Source: Cryptomeria japonica (lineage: Eukaryota; Streptophyta; Pinopsida; Cupressales; Cupressaceae). From it: a stretch of DNA of 64,000 nucleotides. Shown piece after piece: positions 11,206 through 22,894 of this stretch; position 1 is the first letter of the stretch; each line of letters starts with the position of its first letter. The stretch is taken from contig NC_081406.1 in the NCBI RefSeq assembly GCF_030272615.1, forward strand, positions 118,140,847-118,204,846. Reading direction: 5' to 3'. The translations under genes and the position numbers were made by a program. The notes under the pieces were generated by a model, which made no database searches, was not told the origin of the DNA, and saw only the letters and a program-made list of their open reading frames with translations.

Positions 11206-13579
11206 TAAAAGATGGAGATTGGGACTGGAAGGAGACATAGTGCTAGGGTTTGTGGAGGAGGTGTTAAGGTAGAAGTGGTAGTTGAGGGAGATGGATATGA
11301 AGATGTAGAGATGGATGATGTTGGCCCTAGGATTCATGTTCTATTATAGGTCTTTGGGATTTTTTTTTCTTAACATTGGTCCTCTCGACCTCATTTGCCC
11401 TACTTTGGTTGAGTGTGGTGGTTAGGTTCCTTCTTTTTCCATGCCTTAAATCCTAGGATTTTCTATTGAAAGGAAACCAAGTAGCAGAATACAACTTCCT
11501 ACACAAAACTATCAGGAGAGTGAATGAAAATTTTTCTAAACCCTTTAATAATTATAGATTTAGATACACGTCTAATTAAATATTTATAGATATTCAAAAC
11601 ATAATAAACTTAGATACATGGGAAAACCCTTTCTAGAAAAAAAACCCACACTCCAAACAATTAGCTCAATTTTATTAATCAACAACAACAATAGTTACAA
11701 TATAATCTGAGAGCTATTCTCTTTAGGAGTCTTCACACTAAATTATAAAATTCAAGAGTAATTCTAGCAGCATAATGATTCTCAAAATCTTCAACTTTTC
11801 CTCAATAATAAGCCAAGGTATCACATATTTATAAAGTTCAACACAAAGTAGTAGTCCTCCATGGTTTCCAAAACCAACTTCAAATCCTAAGAGGTAAGTT
11901 GTGTCATAAATAATGTAATTACCATTATTATGACATGTTGCACATAGCAACTTTCCAAAGCACTAATAATTATCTCACCCAACATGGTTACCATGCCAAA
12001 TGAAATGCATGTTCAAGATAGCAACTCCCAAATCAGGAATAGGCACTTTCCTTACCTCACACCACTTTGTCAAAAGTAAAATCCACCATAAATATTAGTT
12101 GCTCAAATACAAATCGAATCCATTATAGAAAACACAAGCCAAGGCTCTTTAGTCAACATAAGAAATTTCCAAATCAATTTCCACTCCAAATTGGAAATAT
12201 ATGACAACACCTTCCCAAAATGTACAATATTCCAAGTGGTCACCAATTTTATAAAAAAGGGATTATGTCATCTTATCACTGCCATGTAGGATGCCACCTT
12301 ACCAAGAGGACCCACAAAGTGAATGGAAACTTAATAAATTAACAAATTAGAATAAACCAATTATTAAATAACCAATGTTAGGACTCCAAGATTGAAACAC
12401 CTTATCCCAACAACTATTGGGTCCACTATTCTATAGGGGATGTTGTGGGTTGTGATTTTTGGCATGGTTTGTCTATGGTTCAATGTCTCCTAGAGTGTCT
12501 GGGTTGTCCTTGTTGGAGCTTTCCTATTCTCGTATCTATTGCCTTGGCTTGATGGGGGACTTTATGTGGGGCTTCTCACCCCTTTCTCTATACTGGAGGT
12601 GTTGTTGTTGGAAGATTCCTTTCTTTTTGTCACTTGTTAGTTGTTGGATGTTCTTTTTGCATGATGTTACTAGCTACATATTTATTTTTGTTGTGAGGTT
12701 TGACCTTGAATGCCCTTTCTTTCCTAGAGATGTGGGTGGTTAAGGTCTATTGGTTGTTGTCCTTGGTATGAATGGGACATGTTCTATGCAACTCCCTACC
12801 CCATGTTTTCTTGTCATGCTCTCTTTCAACTAGAGGGTCCTCTTTCTGCCCTATACTGACTATGCCTCATCTATTTTAGTCGTAGAGGGTCCTATTTCTA
12901 GATGTTGGTTTGGGAAAAGGCACTACTACTTGGCCCCCCAAATGGTTGTGGTCAAGTTTTCTTTCTTGCCCTCTACTATTTTTGGGTAATATGACTTTTT
13001 CTCCATGTATTTTGGCCTCTGTGAAAGGATTTGAGTTCGTAACTCTTGTGGAGGTTGTTGTTGTGCTTTTTGGTTGTTCATGTCCTTTCTAAGGTTGTGC
13101 GGTCTAGCAACCTGGCATGTGTTCTTTTTGTGTTGGATTTTTGGGGGGTTGCTTAGGTTTTAATCTCTAAGATTTCATGGGTTTTAATCTCTAGGATGTC
13201 TTGGGTTTTAATCTCTAGGATGTCTAGGGTAGATGGTTTTGGGGGTATTCAACAAATGACATCAACAAGAGCCTAAGATGTCTCTTGGTGTTTGATTAAC
13301 ATGTTTGCATTTTGTTCTGAACTCTTCCTAAAGAGAAAATCCTTGATAGCATATTTCTTAAATACTAGCAACACTTTAATACTTATTTTTAAGAAAACAA
13401 AAGAATGAATCCATAATAAATTAACCAGAACATAGTCTTGACAAGAAAGAATTGGAAACTACCAAATAAAATGTTGATTAACACAAAGATCCATCTACAA
13501 ATAATTTTCAATCCATAAATTAAGGGTTTAATAGCATCCCAATATGTCTAAATAATTATATCAGTAAAATTTATTTGAA
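11206..13579. other. Spacer between duplication copies, no recognisable gene
   Basis: There is no coding domain on either strand. The left part is AT-rich and 12420-13230 is unusually G/T-rich on the plus strand. At about 13154-13232 a ~24-bp unit containing GGGTTTTAATCTCTAGGATG is repeated three times. The open frame at 12459-12743 has a biased, hydrophobic composition with no recognised motif and is not called a gene. Confidence 0.6.
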
Positions 13580-13838
13580 TATAGATGAGCTCTAACATAG
13601 TGAGAAGAATGTCCAAAAAAAGCCCTTTATAGGTTGACCTACTAGAAAGCACACTAGAGTGTATGCAATGCTAATGATTTTTTTTTTGGATTTATTTATT
13701 TCCAAGGATTGGATAATACATTTGAAAAAACATGATTCCTTGATGGTGTATTGAAAGAAGGTGAAACTCCTTTGAATCTTAAGAGAGGCAATAATACTCC
13801 CAAAGCAACCAGGTGAAAAATTTGGTGACCATAATTGG

Positions 13839-13977
13839 TGTCGAAAGATAGTAAATTAATTATTCACTAGTCATGATGTAGAAAGATCTATTGGAACAAT
13901 AAAGAGGACCCCAATCTCTCAACTTTCATCTGAGTTTCTCTTAGTGCAAAGTTCTCTTTCTTTCTGTGCTTCCTTCA
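13839..13977 (+). repeat. 5' LTR of the decayed copia element
   Basis: It starts TGTCGAAAGATAG and shares a long run, GTAAATTAATTATTCACTAG, with the 3' LTR. It ends near TTCA, three bases before a degenerate primer-binding site. Confidence 0.8.
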
Positions 13978-13980
13978 AAC

Positions 13981-13992
13981 TAGTAGCAGAGC
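13981..13992 (+). promoter_or_regulatory. Degenerate primer-binding site (initiator Met tRNA)
   Basis: TAGTAGCAGAGC matches TGGTATCAGAGC at 10 of 12 bases and lies just inside the 5' LTR. Confidence 0.7.
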
Positions 13993-14148
13993 TAGCAACA
14001 AGAGAGATTAGTGAACCCAGGTTCAAGAGAAGTCACTGTAGAAAGAAAAGTAAAATTGCTGAACCCTAACATAATTGGAAAGACATGTGGATTAAAGGGT
14101 TAACCCCAAAAATAAACTATTTTGTGGGCCACAGCTCATTGACGAATC

Positions 14149-15080
14149 CTAACTATTGATAAACTTAACAAGAGAGGGTTTTCTTTTGTCAATAGATGTG
14201 TGCTATGCTACCAAGATATGGAAAGTATTGATCACCTATTTTTACACTGCAATTATGCTAATGAGATATGGGAGGCTGTTATGGAAGATTTGAAAATATA
14301 TTGGACCCACTCGAAGTTGATGAGAGACTTCATAGAACTCTGGCCCCTATCTCCTTACTGTCACCCTGTTGCAAGAAACCTTTGGCATCAAACTCCCCCA
14401 AATATGGCTTGGAATATCTGGAAGGAGCGAAACCACAAATTCCTCTTTTAGATCATTAAATAAGAAATCAGAGAAAATATCAATGCGGGCTCCCCAGGCA
14501 CATCAAAAGTTCCCACTACTTTGTTGGACCTTTGTGTAAGGAAAAAATGTGGAATCAACAAAAAAAAAATGAGGCTAAATTGGAAAACTAAGTTAATAAG
14601 GTTAACCTACTATCGGTCACCTCCTAAGAAAGATTGGCTCAAATGTAATTTTGATGACTGCTCCAAGGGTAAGCTAGGCCTTTCCAGTGCAGGGGGCTTA
14701 ATTAGAGACCACAAAAGATGGATGATATAAGGATATGGCACAAATATAGGGAGAGGAACAAATAACTGTGTTGAAGCTATGGTGGCTTGGATGGGTCTTT
14801 CAAGACTTTGACATCATGCAAACGAGAATATGATTCTTGAAGGCGATTCCAAACTATTAATTAACTTCTTGAATGAGACCATTATGGCCCCTTGGGAAAT
14901 CAAATGGATTTTATTAAAAATTGTATAAGTATTTGTAGACTTTTTAATGTATTATCGTGAAGCATATCTACAGGAAGGGTAATATTCTTGCAGATGACAT
15001 TGCGAATCAAGGGTTAAGCAGAGATGGTTGGTGGTTTTTCAATTTTGATGAAAGTTCGATGGGACTTAAGAGGTTCTAGA
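14149..15080 (+). pseudogene. LINE ORF2 remnant: RT zinc-binding region and RNase H
   Basis: The first part shows Lys-Arg-Gly-Phe-Ser-Phe-Val-Asn-Arg followed by Cys-x2-Cys and, after 11 residues, His-x3-Cys, then Glu-Ile-Trp: the zf-RVT pattern at the end of plant LINE reverse transcriptases. From about 14630 an RNase H domain follows, with Lys-Cys-Asn-Phe-Asp-Asp, Gly-Gly-Leu-Ile-Arg-Asp-His, then Glu-Gly-Asp-Ser-Lys and a C-terminal Glu-Gly-Asn-x-Leu-Ala-Asp. Stops at about 14729 and in later codons break the frame. The RNase H would remove template RNA. The next reading frame begins about 490 bp further on. Confidence 0.8.
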
Positions 15081-15569
15081 AAAAGATAGGTTCAAAGCTC
15101 CTCAAGAGGAAAGAGTCAACTACTCTAGTTGGACTGCTAAATACCCTTTTTGAATTAAAAAATGACCACAAATAATATTCAAATTCAAAAAAGCGCTAGC
15201 CTTCCTAAAATATGCTACATAGGATTATGATGGCCTGGCTAATTGGCTTGACCTGGAAGTTGAATGACATGGATATCAGGAAATATAAGGATCTAGAGGA
15301 AGGTATAAAACTTAATCCTCAATGGCTCAAAAGGATTTTTAAAGATTAGGATATTACTAGATGGAAAGGCAGTGACTTTAATCCACACAATACCTTTATG
15401 TTTAATAATTGGAAAATAAATCACACATATAGTGACAACGATGACATTCAGATCAAAAAATACCTTTTTTGAAATTATTTTAAAAGTTAATCTGAAAGCA
15501 AAAAATTACAATGGTTTTATCGGTCACTTTCACAAAGATAAACAATGTTCTGCAAGTTTTGTTACAAAA

Positions 15570-17163
15570 ATGGGGGCCCTCTCAAAAGGACTAAAATTAA
15601 AAATTGTGAGGGGCTACAGAGTAATGAGGAAATTTGGGAGCTTTTTCAAAACATGGGGTTCACTTTCTACTTTCTCACCATGAAAGGCTACACCAGATCA
15701 CTCTCTGCTAGGTTTTGCAACTCTTGGTAAAACGGAGTAGTTATGGTGGGAAGCATATCCTTTATGGTGTCAACTGAGTATGTTGTGGAGGTTATGGGTT
15801 TGCAAAATTAAGAAGAAAGAGTGGAGAGATGGAGCACTGGCGACTATAAAGATTATATGAAGAAATTCTTCAAAAAAGAAGAGAATCCTCTAATGATTCA
15901 AAATGGCTATGATCACTCTGCTCTTCCTAAACCTTACCCCATTGTTAGTTATTTTGTGATGAAGTATTTTAACTTATAAGGTAGGTATACTATAGTGCAT
16001 GGATATCATTTCCCAATTCTCAACCATATCAGACATGGTGAGAAAATTAAATTTCTCTCTTTTTTGTACTCATCCTTAGAGTCATGCATTTTGAATGGAG
16101 AGAACCCACTTCTCCATCAAGGTCTTATTTACCTCCTCTACAAATATTCCTTTGAGCATTCTCCAAGCCATAGTAGATTGCTACCCTTGATAAGTAAGGA
16201 GGAAACTTACAAGAAAAAATAAGGTTCTCCCAAGATTGAACTAATTGATTCTAAACCCTACCTCTCACCTGATTCTACTCCCCCGAGTAAGCCTAAGGGT
16301 AAGAAATTGCTTCAAAAAAATGTTCCTTTGGAAGTGGCCTTTCTAAGTGTTAAACTAGATAAAAGAAAAATGGAAACCCCAAATAATTCCCTTGTTAAAG
16401 ACAAAAAAATTGATAAAATGGTCAACTAGAAAGAATAATACTATAGACCTAGATTTGCATGATGCAGACAAAGACAAAGAAAAAAACACCAAACAGGAAA
16501 GAAAATAAAGTAGCTCAAGAGAAAGGAGATCTGCTAGACTTAGAGGCAAGAAGAAAAACTATACACTGGAAAACAAGGAAATGGAAAAAAATAGGGAGGA
16601 AATCTAAAACCTCGAAGATAATGAGGAAACATCCATAGATAACTCAAAGGATGAAGATTTTCAGGTGGAAGATGAAGACCTTGAGGAAGATTTCAAAGAA
16701 GAGATGGAGGAAGAAAGTGAAAAGGAGGAGGATAGTGAAAAGGAAGAGGAGTTGAATAACACTGACCATAGCTTGGTGGCCCCTAACTATCTAGATGGTG
16801 AAGAAATGGTCCATTGTTCTCATGATTCCTTGACTGAAAATGAGAATAAGAGGGATGTGCTAGAGAAACTGAAGGAGTTAAAAGGGGGAATTATTAATGC
16901 GGAGGATAAAAATTAGGAATATAATTTTTTTTTGACAATCTCTATAATGCCTTCAGTGCCCTTCATTGGATTACTGAAGGGGTCATGAGTAAAGTTGTTA
17001 TGGGTATGGTGTTGAGATATGGTAAAATCAAGAAGAAAATGAAAAAGCGGATGAAACAGGGATAGGGAACAAAAGAAGAAGATGATGGTGAATGGAAGAT
17101 GGACACTTGGGAAACACAAATTGACAAGCTCCAGAGGAGCTCTAACTTGATAAAGAAGGATTA
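15570..17163 (+). pseudogene. Unrecognised LINE-linked ORF ("ORFX"), copy 1
   Basis: A broken reading frame of about 530 codons follows RNase H. Taking the ATG at 15570 (Met-Gly-Ala) by analogy with copies 2 and 3, the N-terminal part contains Phe-Met-Val-Ser-Thr-Glu-Tyr-Val-Val-Glu-Val. The middle part contains Leu-Asn-His-Ile-Arg-His, Phe-Leu-Tyr-Ser-Ser-Leu-Glu and Leu-Leu-His-Gln-Gly-Leu-Ile-Tyr. A strongly acidic stretch at 16665-16780 (Glu, Asp and Lys repeats) follows, then a basic, helix-prone tail ending near 17163. Several frameshifts and stops are present. I do not recognise the family. Its position downstream of RNase H is shared by two more LINE copies here. Confidence 0.6.
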
Positions 17164-17515
17164 GCTTCTCTCTAGTTTTTTCCTTTGATTCTTTTATGTG
17201 TTTTGATTACGATCTTAAGATGGTTTGTATCTTGGTCCTACGTGCCTATATGTTTGGACTTAATTATGTTAAGGTCTGATAAAGTTATATTTTTCATGGA
17301 CATGTATTATGGTACTAGAAAGATAAGTAGATTGAAATTAGTTAGGGTTAGCAGGTTAAGCTATAGCGATATGAAGTTTTATTTTTATTTTTAATGGGGG
17401 GCTCTATTTTTATGTTTTGTGGGTTTGGATGTTCTCATCTTGAGATAATGTTGTTGTTTGGTAATCATGTTGTTTCATAGATTTATTGCCTTCTCCCTGC
17501 TTATATAATAAAAAA

Positions 17516-17805
17516 CATAATATTTTATGTGGAGTTTTATTTATCATAATTAGAAAGGAAAGATTACCTACATGTTGTCTCTGAAGATAGAGAAAGTTAT
17601 GTTTGTCACCTAAACAAAAGTAAGTCACTACTATTTTCTTTTCAAGTGATGATATGCTTAAAGATATCATAAAAGATACAAAGGAGGCATTCATGAGTGA
17701 TTAGGGTAACTGTTATAAATTGCCAAGAGTTCTTATTGTAAGATCATAGTAAAATGAAAAGTAGAAACAAACTAAAGTATATAATAGGCTAATAAAATAA
17801 ACAAT
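17516..17805 (+). other. 5' leader of the decayed copia element
   Basis: Non-coding sequence between LINE copy 1 and the gag start, continuing the leader interrupted at about 14126. No gene seen. Confidence 0.6.
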
Positions 17806-18715
17806 ATGGCATCAAGAAGTAATATATTTCAACCAAAGACTCCAATTTTCTATGACAAAAAATATGAATTATGTGTCATAAAAATGAGAATGTTATTTTG
17901 TTTTCAAGAGGTGTTGGATCTTGTTGAAAAAGGGTTTCCTAAACCACCAGATGAGGCCACATATCAAGCATTATCATTTGAAGACAAAAATAATTTATTT
18001 TTTTTCTTAAGGTTTCTAGAACCAAAATCTGTAAGATAGCATGGGACATATTAGAAACAACATATCAAGGGACATCAAAGATTACAGTTGCTAAATTGCA
18101 AAAACTTAGTCATGATTTTAAGAATCTATGCATAAAATATTGAGTTTTACTTGATCATTTTCTTAATCAAGTAATGAATGTGGTCAATCATATTAGAACA
18201 TATGGTGAACATTTGCCTGATTAAAAGGTTGTTGAAAAAATTATTCATAGTTTTCTTAGAAAAATTGATGCCACTATAGTTGCAATTGAAGAGTCTTGAG
18301 ATTTGACACAACTCTCCATTGACAAGTTAATTAGATCATTTTTATCTCATGAATCTAGTATGAACAAGAATAAGAATTCTTCTTTAGAGAATTCTTTTAG
18401 ATCAGAGGTGTCATTTGGTAGAGGAAAAGCATCTTCAAATCGAACTTCAAAGGAAAAGGAAGAGGCGGAAGTAGAGATGGAGGCATGATCCCAAATCAAG
18501 AAGAAAGAAAAAATTGTTTGAATCAAAGTTTTAACAATAGAGAACGTAAGAGAAATCATTTTCAATGCTCAACGTTTGATAAGTCCCGTATTCAATGTAA
18601 TTATTGTTATAAATTTGGTCATTTAGCAAATAAATATAGGAAGAACAAGAAGATTCAGACAAACATGTTGCTAATTAGTGAGATATGTTTGATAAAAATT
18701 CAAGAATTTTATTCA
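17806..18715 (+). pseudogene. gag: Copia gag remnant of the decayed element
   Basis: The ATG at 17806 gives Met-Ala-Ser-Arg-Ser-Asn, then Pro-Ile-Phe-Tyr-Asp-Lys-Lys-Tyr-Glu and Leu-Asp-Leu-Val-Glu-Lys-Gly, the start of a copia gag. A deletion and stop near 18037 interrupt it. Downstream segments match the rest of gag: Ile-Ala-Trp-Asp-Ile-Leu-Glu-Thr-Thr-Tyr-Gln-Gly, Leu-Gln-Lys-Leu, and Val-Val-Asn-His-Ile-Arg-Thr-Tyr-Gly-Glu. A zinc knuckle at about 18597-18640 reads Cys-x2-Cys-x4-His-x4-Tyr, so its last cysteine is lost. Gag would form the capsid and bind the element RNA. Several in-frame stops make it non-functional. Confidence 0.8.
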
Positions 18716-19250
18716 TAACCTATATTGTTTCTCAAGAGCGTTCTAGGGATATATGGTTTCTAGATAGTGGTTGCAGCAACCACATGATTGGTAATAAAGA
18801 TTTATTTGCTAGTCTAGATGATTCTATCAAATTTGAAGAGAGGTTGGTAAATGATAGGAAAGTATTTGTAATGGGAAATGGTGTTATACATGTCTTAACT
18901 AAAAATGGAGAAAAGAGATATATTCTTGATGTTAATTTTGTGTCTAGATTAAAACACAATCTAATGAGTGTTGGACAATTAATGCAAAAAGAGAATAGGT
19001 TTTTCTTTATAATGATGTTTGTACAATTTTGGATAGAAATCACATTGGAAGGTTAATTGCAAGGCTTGAGATGACAAGGAATAAAATGTCCACCCTTCAA
19101 ATTCACTATATCCAAGGAATAAAGGAGGTCAATTTCAAGGCAATTCATTTATATCAAACATGGCTTTGGCATTTAAGGTATGGTCGCCTTCAATTTAATA
19201 GTTTGAATTTTTACAAAAGAAAAATATGGTGAATGATTCAGCACCCATTG
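18685..19250 (+). pseudogene. Copia protease and integrase-leader remnant
   Basis: The aspartic protease active-site segment reads Trp-Phe-Leu-Asp-Ser-Gly-Cys-Ser-Asn-His-Met, followed by Val-Pro-like Val-Asn-Phe-Val-Ser-Arg-Leu-Lys-His-Asn-Leu-Met-Ser-Val-Gly-Gln-Leu, standard for copia proteases. From about 19137 the integrase leader appears with Leu-Trp-His-Leu-Arg-Tyr-Gly (the usual final His of this motif is Arg). The frame is broken after 19056. The protease would cleave the gag-pol polyprotein. Confidence 0.8.
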
Positions 19251-19769
19251 TGCAACTAGGTAGTTCATGTGAGAGTTGTATATTGGCAATACAATAGAGA
19301 GAAAGTTTTACAGTAAGGAGTTGATATAGAGGAAGAGCACCATTGGAGTTGGTTCAGACTAATATAAGTGGACCCACGCAAGCTCCCTCTTTAGGGGGGG
19401 GAGTATATATTTTGTAACATTTGTTGATGATTTTAGCAAGAAAAACTAGATATACTTTCTCAGATAGAAATCTGAACCTTTCACTAAATTCAAGGAGTTG
19501 AAGGATATGGTGAAAAAAAAAGTGGTTTATTCATCAAAGTTCTTAGATCTGATAGGGGTTGTGAATTCAATTCTAATGAATTTCTAGATTTTTGCAAAGA
19601 CCATGGAAACAAGAGACAATTTACAACAAGTTACACACCATAATAGAATGGTCTAGCAGAAAGGAACAATAAAATCATTATGGAAATGGCCAAGAATATG
19701 TTGAAGGCCAAAAACTTGTCTAGTGATTTTTGGGTAGAAGTAGTATCATGTGTAGTATATATTTTGAGC
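19251..19769 (+). pseudogene. Copia integrase remnant, part 1 (split by insertion)
   Basis: Pieces of the catalytic core are recognisable in several frames: Ser-Cys-Glu-Ser-Cys-Ile-Leu (zinc-binding end), Pro-Leu-Glu-Leu-Val-Gln-Thr-Asn-Ile-Ser-Gly-Pro, Ser-Asp-Arg-Gly-Cys-Glu-Phe, Asn-Gly-Leu-Ala-Glu-Arg, and Phe-Trp-Val-Glu-Val. The first catalytic Asp of the D,D-35-E triad is Asn here. Two adjacent stops replace the Gln-Gln before Asn-Gly. The domain breaks off at 19769, where the pol-less element inserted, and resumes at 27771. Confidence 0.78.
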
Positions 19770-19774
19770 ATAAG

Positions 19775-20955
19775 TGTTATTATTTACTAAGTTTTCATTA
19801 GTTTTATGTCTAAAGTCATCCTATATACTCTAGTCGGTTAATACTACCAAAATATTCAGTCAGTAAGCACTAAAGCAGTCAGTTACAAAAGAAAGGAGTC
19901 ACAGAGTTAAGTATACACCGAGCTATCTACCGAGTAATGTTCTATGTCTACTGAGCAACAAAGAAGGTATACCGAGTAATCCAAACCGAGTAGAAATGTG
20001 TTACCAAATTCCATCAACCTAGACACATATGTGGAAACATGTTACAAGAATCAAGGAACAGGGAACCGTTATCACATAGGAAATTGCACTTCAAGATTTA
20101 GTATGATTTTGAGGAAGTTTATCCAATGAAATAATTTATATGTTTATTCATTTGATGAATCTTGTTTGTAAGATCGAAGCATGAACAGATCACCATCCCA
20201 AAGATCTATCTATACAGAGTGATTTGAGAATCAAAATGCGAGACATGTGTGATAGAAGAGTTAAAAAGGAAAATCATAAGAGGACACATTAAGTTGTGAC
20301 TGCTACGACTGACAAAGATATTCAGATGTCACCGAGAAAGTCTTCAGAGAATAGTTTAAGGGATAGAGTAAACATAAGGGTTTACCAAGTTAATTTATCA
20401 ATTACTGAGGTATTCTATGACAAGGTAATTTCATATTAAGAACATAGAATTTGCTATGAAATTTCAGATGTAAAGTTGTAGATATTTGTAAAGATTTTAT
20501 TGAATCATTTGAGTTTTAATAGAATCCTTTAACAAGGTAAAAGACTCTAACAAAGTTTATAAATTGTAAAGCCTTTAACCAGGTGTAGCATTTTGTATAA
20601 GTGTTGTAAAATCCTTTAGCAAGGTAGATCTAAAGATCTTGATACTCCTAATAGGGTAAGCTATCAGAAATAGCTAAACATGTAGCTCTAACTAAGAAAC
20701 CTTTATTATTGCAATAGTGAAGTTCTGGGTGCCATCCCCACTGAAGTTTTTCTCTCTAACAAAGAGTTTCTGCGTAACCAAAATATTTGTGTTATTGAGT
20801 GAAATGTGTATGAATGTCATTTCTATAATTATGTGTGATGAGATCAATAGTTTACAATTTATGTTTATTAGTAAGATTGTTTTTGAAGAAAAGTTTTGAA
20901 GTACTGATTCACCCCTCCCCTCTCAGTACATTAGCCTTCCGAGTTGGCCATAACA
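19775..20955 (+). repeat. 5' LTR of the pol-less element
   Basis: It begins TGTTATTATTTACTAAG and ends GGCCATAACA. It is nearly collinear with 26584-27765, with only scattered mostly transition differences, so the insertion is much younger than the host copia element. A CACCCCTCCCCTCTCAGTAC motif lies near the end, at about 20910-20929. Confidence 0.92.
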
Positions 20956-20957
20956 AT

Positions 20958-20969
20958 TGGTATCAGAGC
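20958..20969 (+). promoter_or_regulatory. Primer-binding site of the pol-less element
   Basis: TGGTATCAGAGC, a perfect match to the initiator-Met tRNA primer site used by most plant copia elements, two bases after the LTR. Confidence 0.92.
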
Positions 20970-21017
20970 TTCAATCTTGGAAAAGGGTTTAATAGCCTAA
21001 AGAGAAAGATCTTATCA

Positions 21018-22249
21018 ATGGAAGGCTACAAACAATCTCGGAGAATTGTGAATCTTCAAGAAGAATTAGATCATGCTAATCAAGTGATTGCAGATATGTA
21101 GAGACAAATGCAAAGATCACTGAAAGTCAGAAGAAGGTTGTCTGATAATTTACAGGACTCACAAGAGTTGGTAGAACAAATTGAGACATCATCTAAGAAT
21201 AGTATATCAGAAGAGACTGAAGAAATGATTGGAGAACTAAAAGAAAAGAACAAAGCATTGACTGAATAGCTGAAAGAAATGAAAAGAGAACATGAGCATT
21301 TCAGCACACAAATGACTAAAAATCTTGATGCATTAAGAACAGCTGAGGATAACATAATAGACATGGAAAGGGAAAAACAATAGCTAGAAGCGTTGGTGTC
21401 TGAAAAGAATGTTGAAATCACAAGAATGACTAGAATTCAACATAATCTTTCTAATCAATTGGGTTATGCACATCATGAATCAAGTCTAAAAGAAAATGAG
21501 AATCAAGCATTGAAACTTGAATTATCAAGATTGACCAATGAACTTGAAGCAGAGAAGAAATCAAAAGAAACATTGAAGAAAAGTTATGAAGCATCAAGGA
21601 TGTTGAATGAGCAACTAAATATAAGAAGACTCAACAAAGATGTAGGACTCAGTTACAAAGAAAATCACTCTACCAAGAAAGGGATCAACACCACCGAGAG
21701 AGGGGACTCATCAAAGCAAGCTGGAAACAAGGAGAACATCAAAGGAAAGAAGCCTATCTGCAACTACTGTGGAAAGCAAGGACATACTGCCAACATGTGC
21801 CAAATCTGAAAAGGTAAGCAACCGAATGTCACTAGATCTGATATTTATTGTTACAATTGTAATAAGTATGGTCAGACACCTAAACAATGTAGGACAAAGT
21901 CTGCTAGCAATTTTCAGAAGGCAAAATTTAAGGAGTTTTGCAAAAATTACAATAGATATGGACACACTACCGAGAAGTGTTGGTTTAAGCAGAAAAACTA
22001 TATGATGTCTTCACACCGAGAAAATACTAGAAGCTACCGAACTCACACAGATCTTAACCGACTGTATACTGTAGTACCATGGGATTACAATACAAGAATA
22101 TGGTGTGAATGTTGTGGAAGGTATGGACATATAAGTGCAAACTGTATGATAAGGTTTGGAATGAACAATCGAAGATCATGGAGAAATCCTAGAATGGCAT
22201 GCTTTCATTGTCATAAAGTTGGACACTTGGCTAAAGATTGGAGAGATTA
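21018..22249 (+). pseudogene. gag: Gag-like ORF: coiled coil plus five zinc knuckles
   Basis: From the first ATG after the primer site (21018, Met-Glu-Gly-Tyr-Lys), about 410 codons follow. Roughly the first 210 form a long heptad-rich, Glu/Lys/Leu coiled coil. Five CCHC-type zinc knuckles follow at 21759-21800, 21849-21890, 21939-21980, 22104-22145 and 22200-22241. Knuckles 1 and 4 are intact. In 2 the His is Gln, in 3 the second Cys is Tyr, and in 5 the last Cys is Trp. The usual N-terminal copia gag domain is not recognisable. Internal stops at about 21098, 21268, 21382 and 21807 mostly sit at likely Gln positions. It would package element RNA. Confidence 0.75.
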
Positions 22250-22894
22250 GCCTAGAGGAGATACTAAAGAGATAAAAATCAAATTACAGAAAATCTAGAA
22301 AAAGAAGGAAATTGAGTCAAAAAATGAAGAAAGCACCTTACCGATCGAGTTAGGTGCATCTACTTTGAATTAATCAGTAAAGGTATGAAGAGACTGCATT
22401 CTCTCAAGGCTAGATCTTAACAGTTCCTATTTTATCATGTACTTAATTTCAAAATCTGCATAGCTAAGATGCATTAGCAAATTTGAAATTCTATCTAGTC
22501 TTTTAGAGTACTAGTGAAATCAGTAAGTGCAGGAAGCCTATCTAGTTGGTAAAAGCGTAAAAGGAAGTTAATCAATTTAGTGGAACCAAGTGCATTTAAT
22601 GTTTTCTTACCTAAATGCACAAAGCTCGATAAGGTAAAATGTGTACTTAAAGTTCTTCGTGTGATCATTTTACACTTACCAGTTATCAAAGAGCAGAGCT
22701 AAGAGATTCAAAGGTGATCAAACATCTCCCAAGCGAATTTCAAGGTATTTATACAACAATCTCAAATACATTTTCAAGCCAGATAATCGGTCAATATAAG
22801 TTGTGAACATCTACATTATATTTACTAAGTCGAAAGTGTTTTTCTGGTTAGTTAAAACCCTAAGCTCTCTCGTTAGTAGAAATACAAGTTTGAA
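22250..22894 (+). other. Spacer between the two ORFs of the pol-less element
   Basis: No coding domain is visible where pol would be expected after gag. The stretch ends in a leader-like segment just before the ATG at 22895. Confidence 0.7.

Larger units (their letters stand above)
14127..17515 (+). mobile_element. 5'-truncated LINE, copy 1
   Basis: A non-LTR retrotransposon 3' portion lies in the 5' leader of the decayed copia element. It contains a reverse-transcriptase zinc-binding domain, an RNase H domain and a further unrecognised reading frame, then a tail ATAATAAAAAACATAATA near 17500-17515. The endonuclease and reverse transcriptase are missing through 5' truncation, which is usual for LINEs. 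Flanks AATAAACTATTTTGTGG (near 14110) and ATAATATTTTATGTGG (near 17514) could be a worn target duplication. Confidence 0.75.

Noticed and set aside
12459-12743. 94-residue open frame on the plus strand
   Set aside because: Composition is Trp/Cys/Leu/Phe-heavy as expected from G/T-rich non-coding DNA, with no motif and no support from the duplication copies.
14105-17530. Target-site duplication for LINE copy 1
   Set aside because: Similar AATAAACTATTTTGTGG and ATAATATTTTATGTGG flanks exist but need gaps to align. It is mentioned as possible and not called as a feature.
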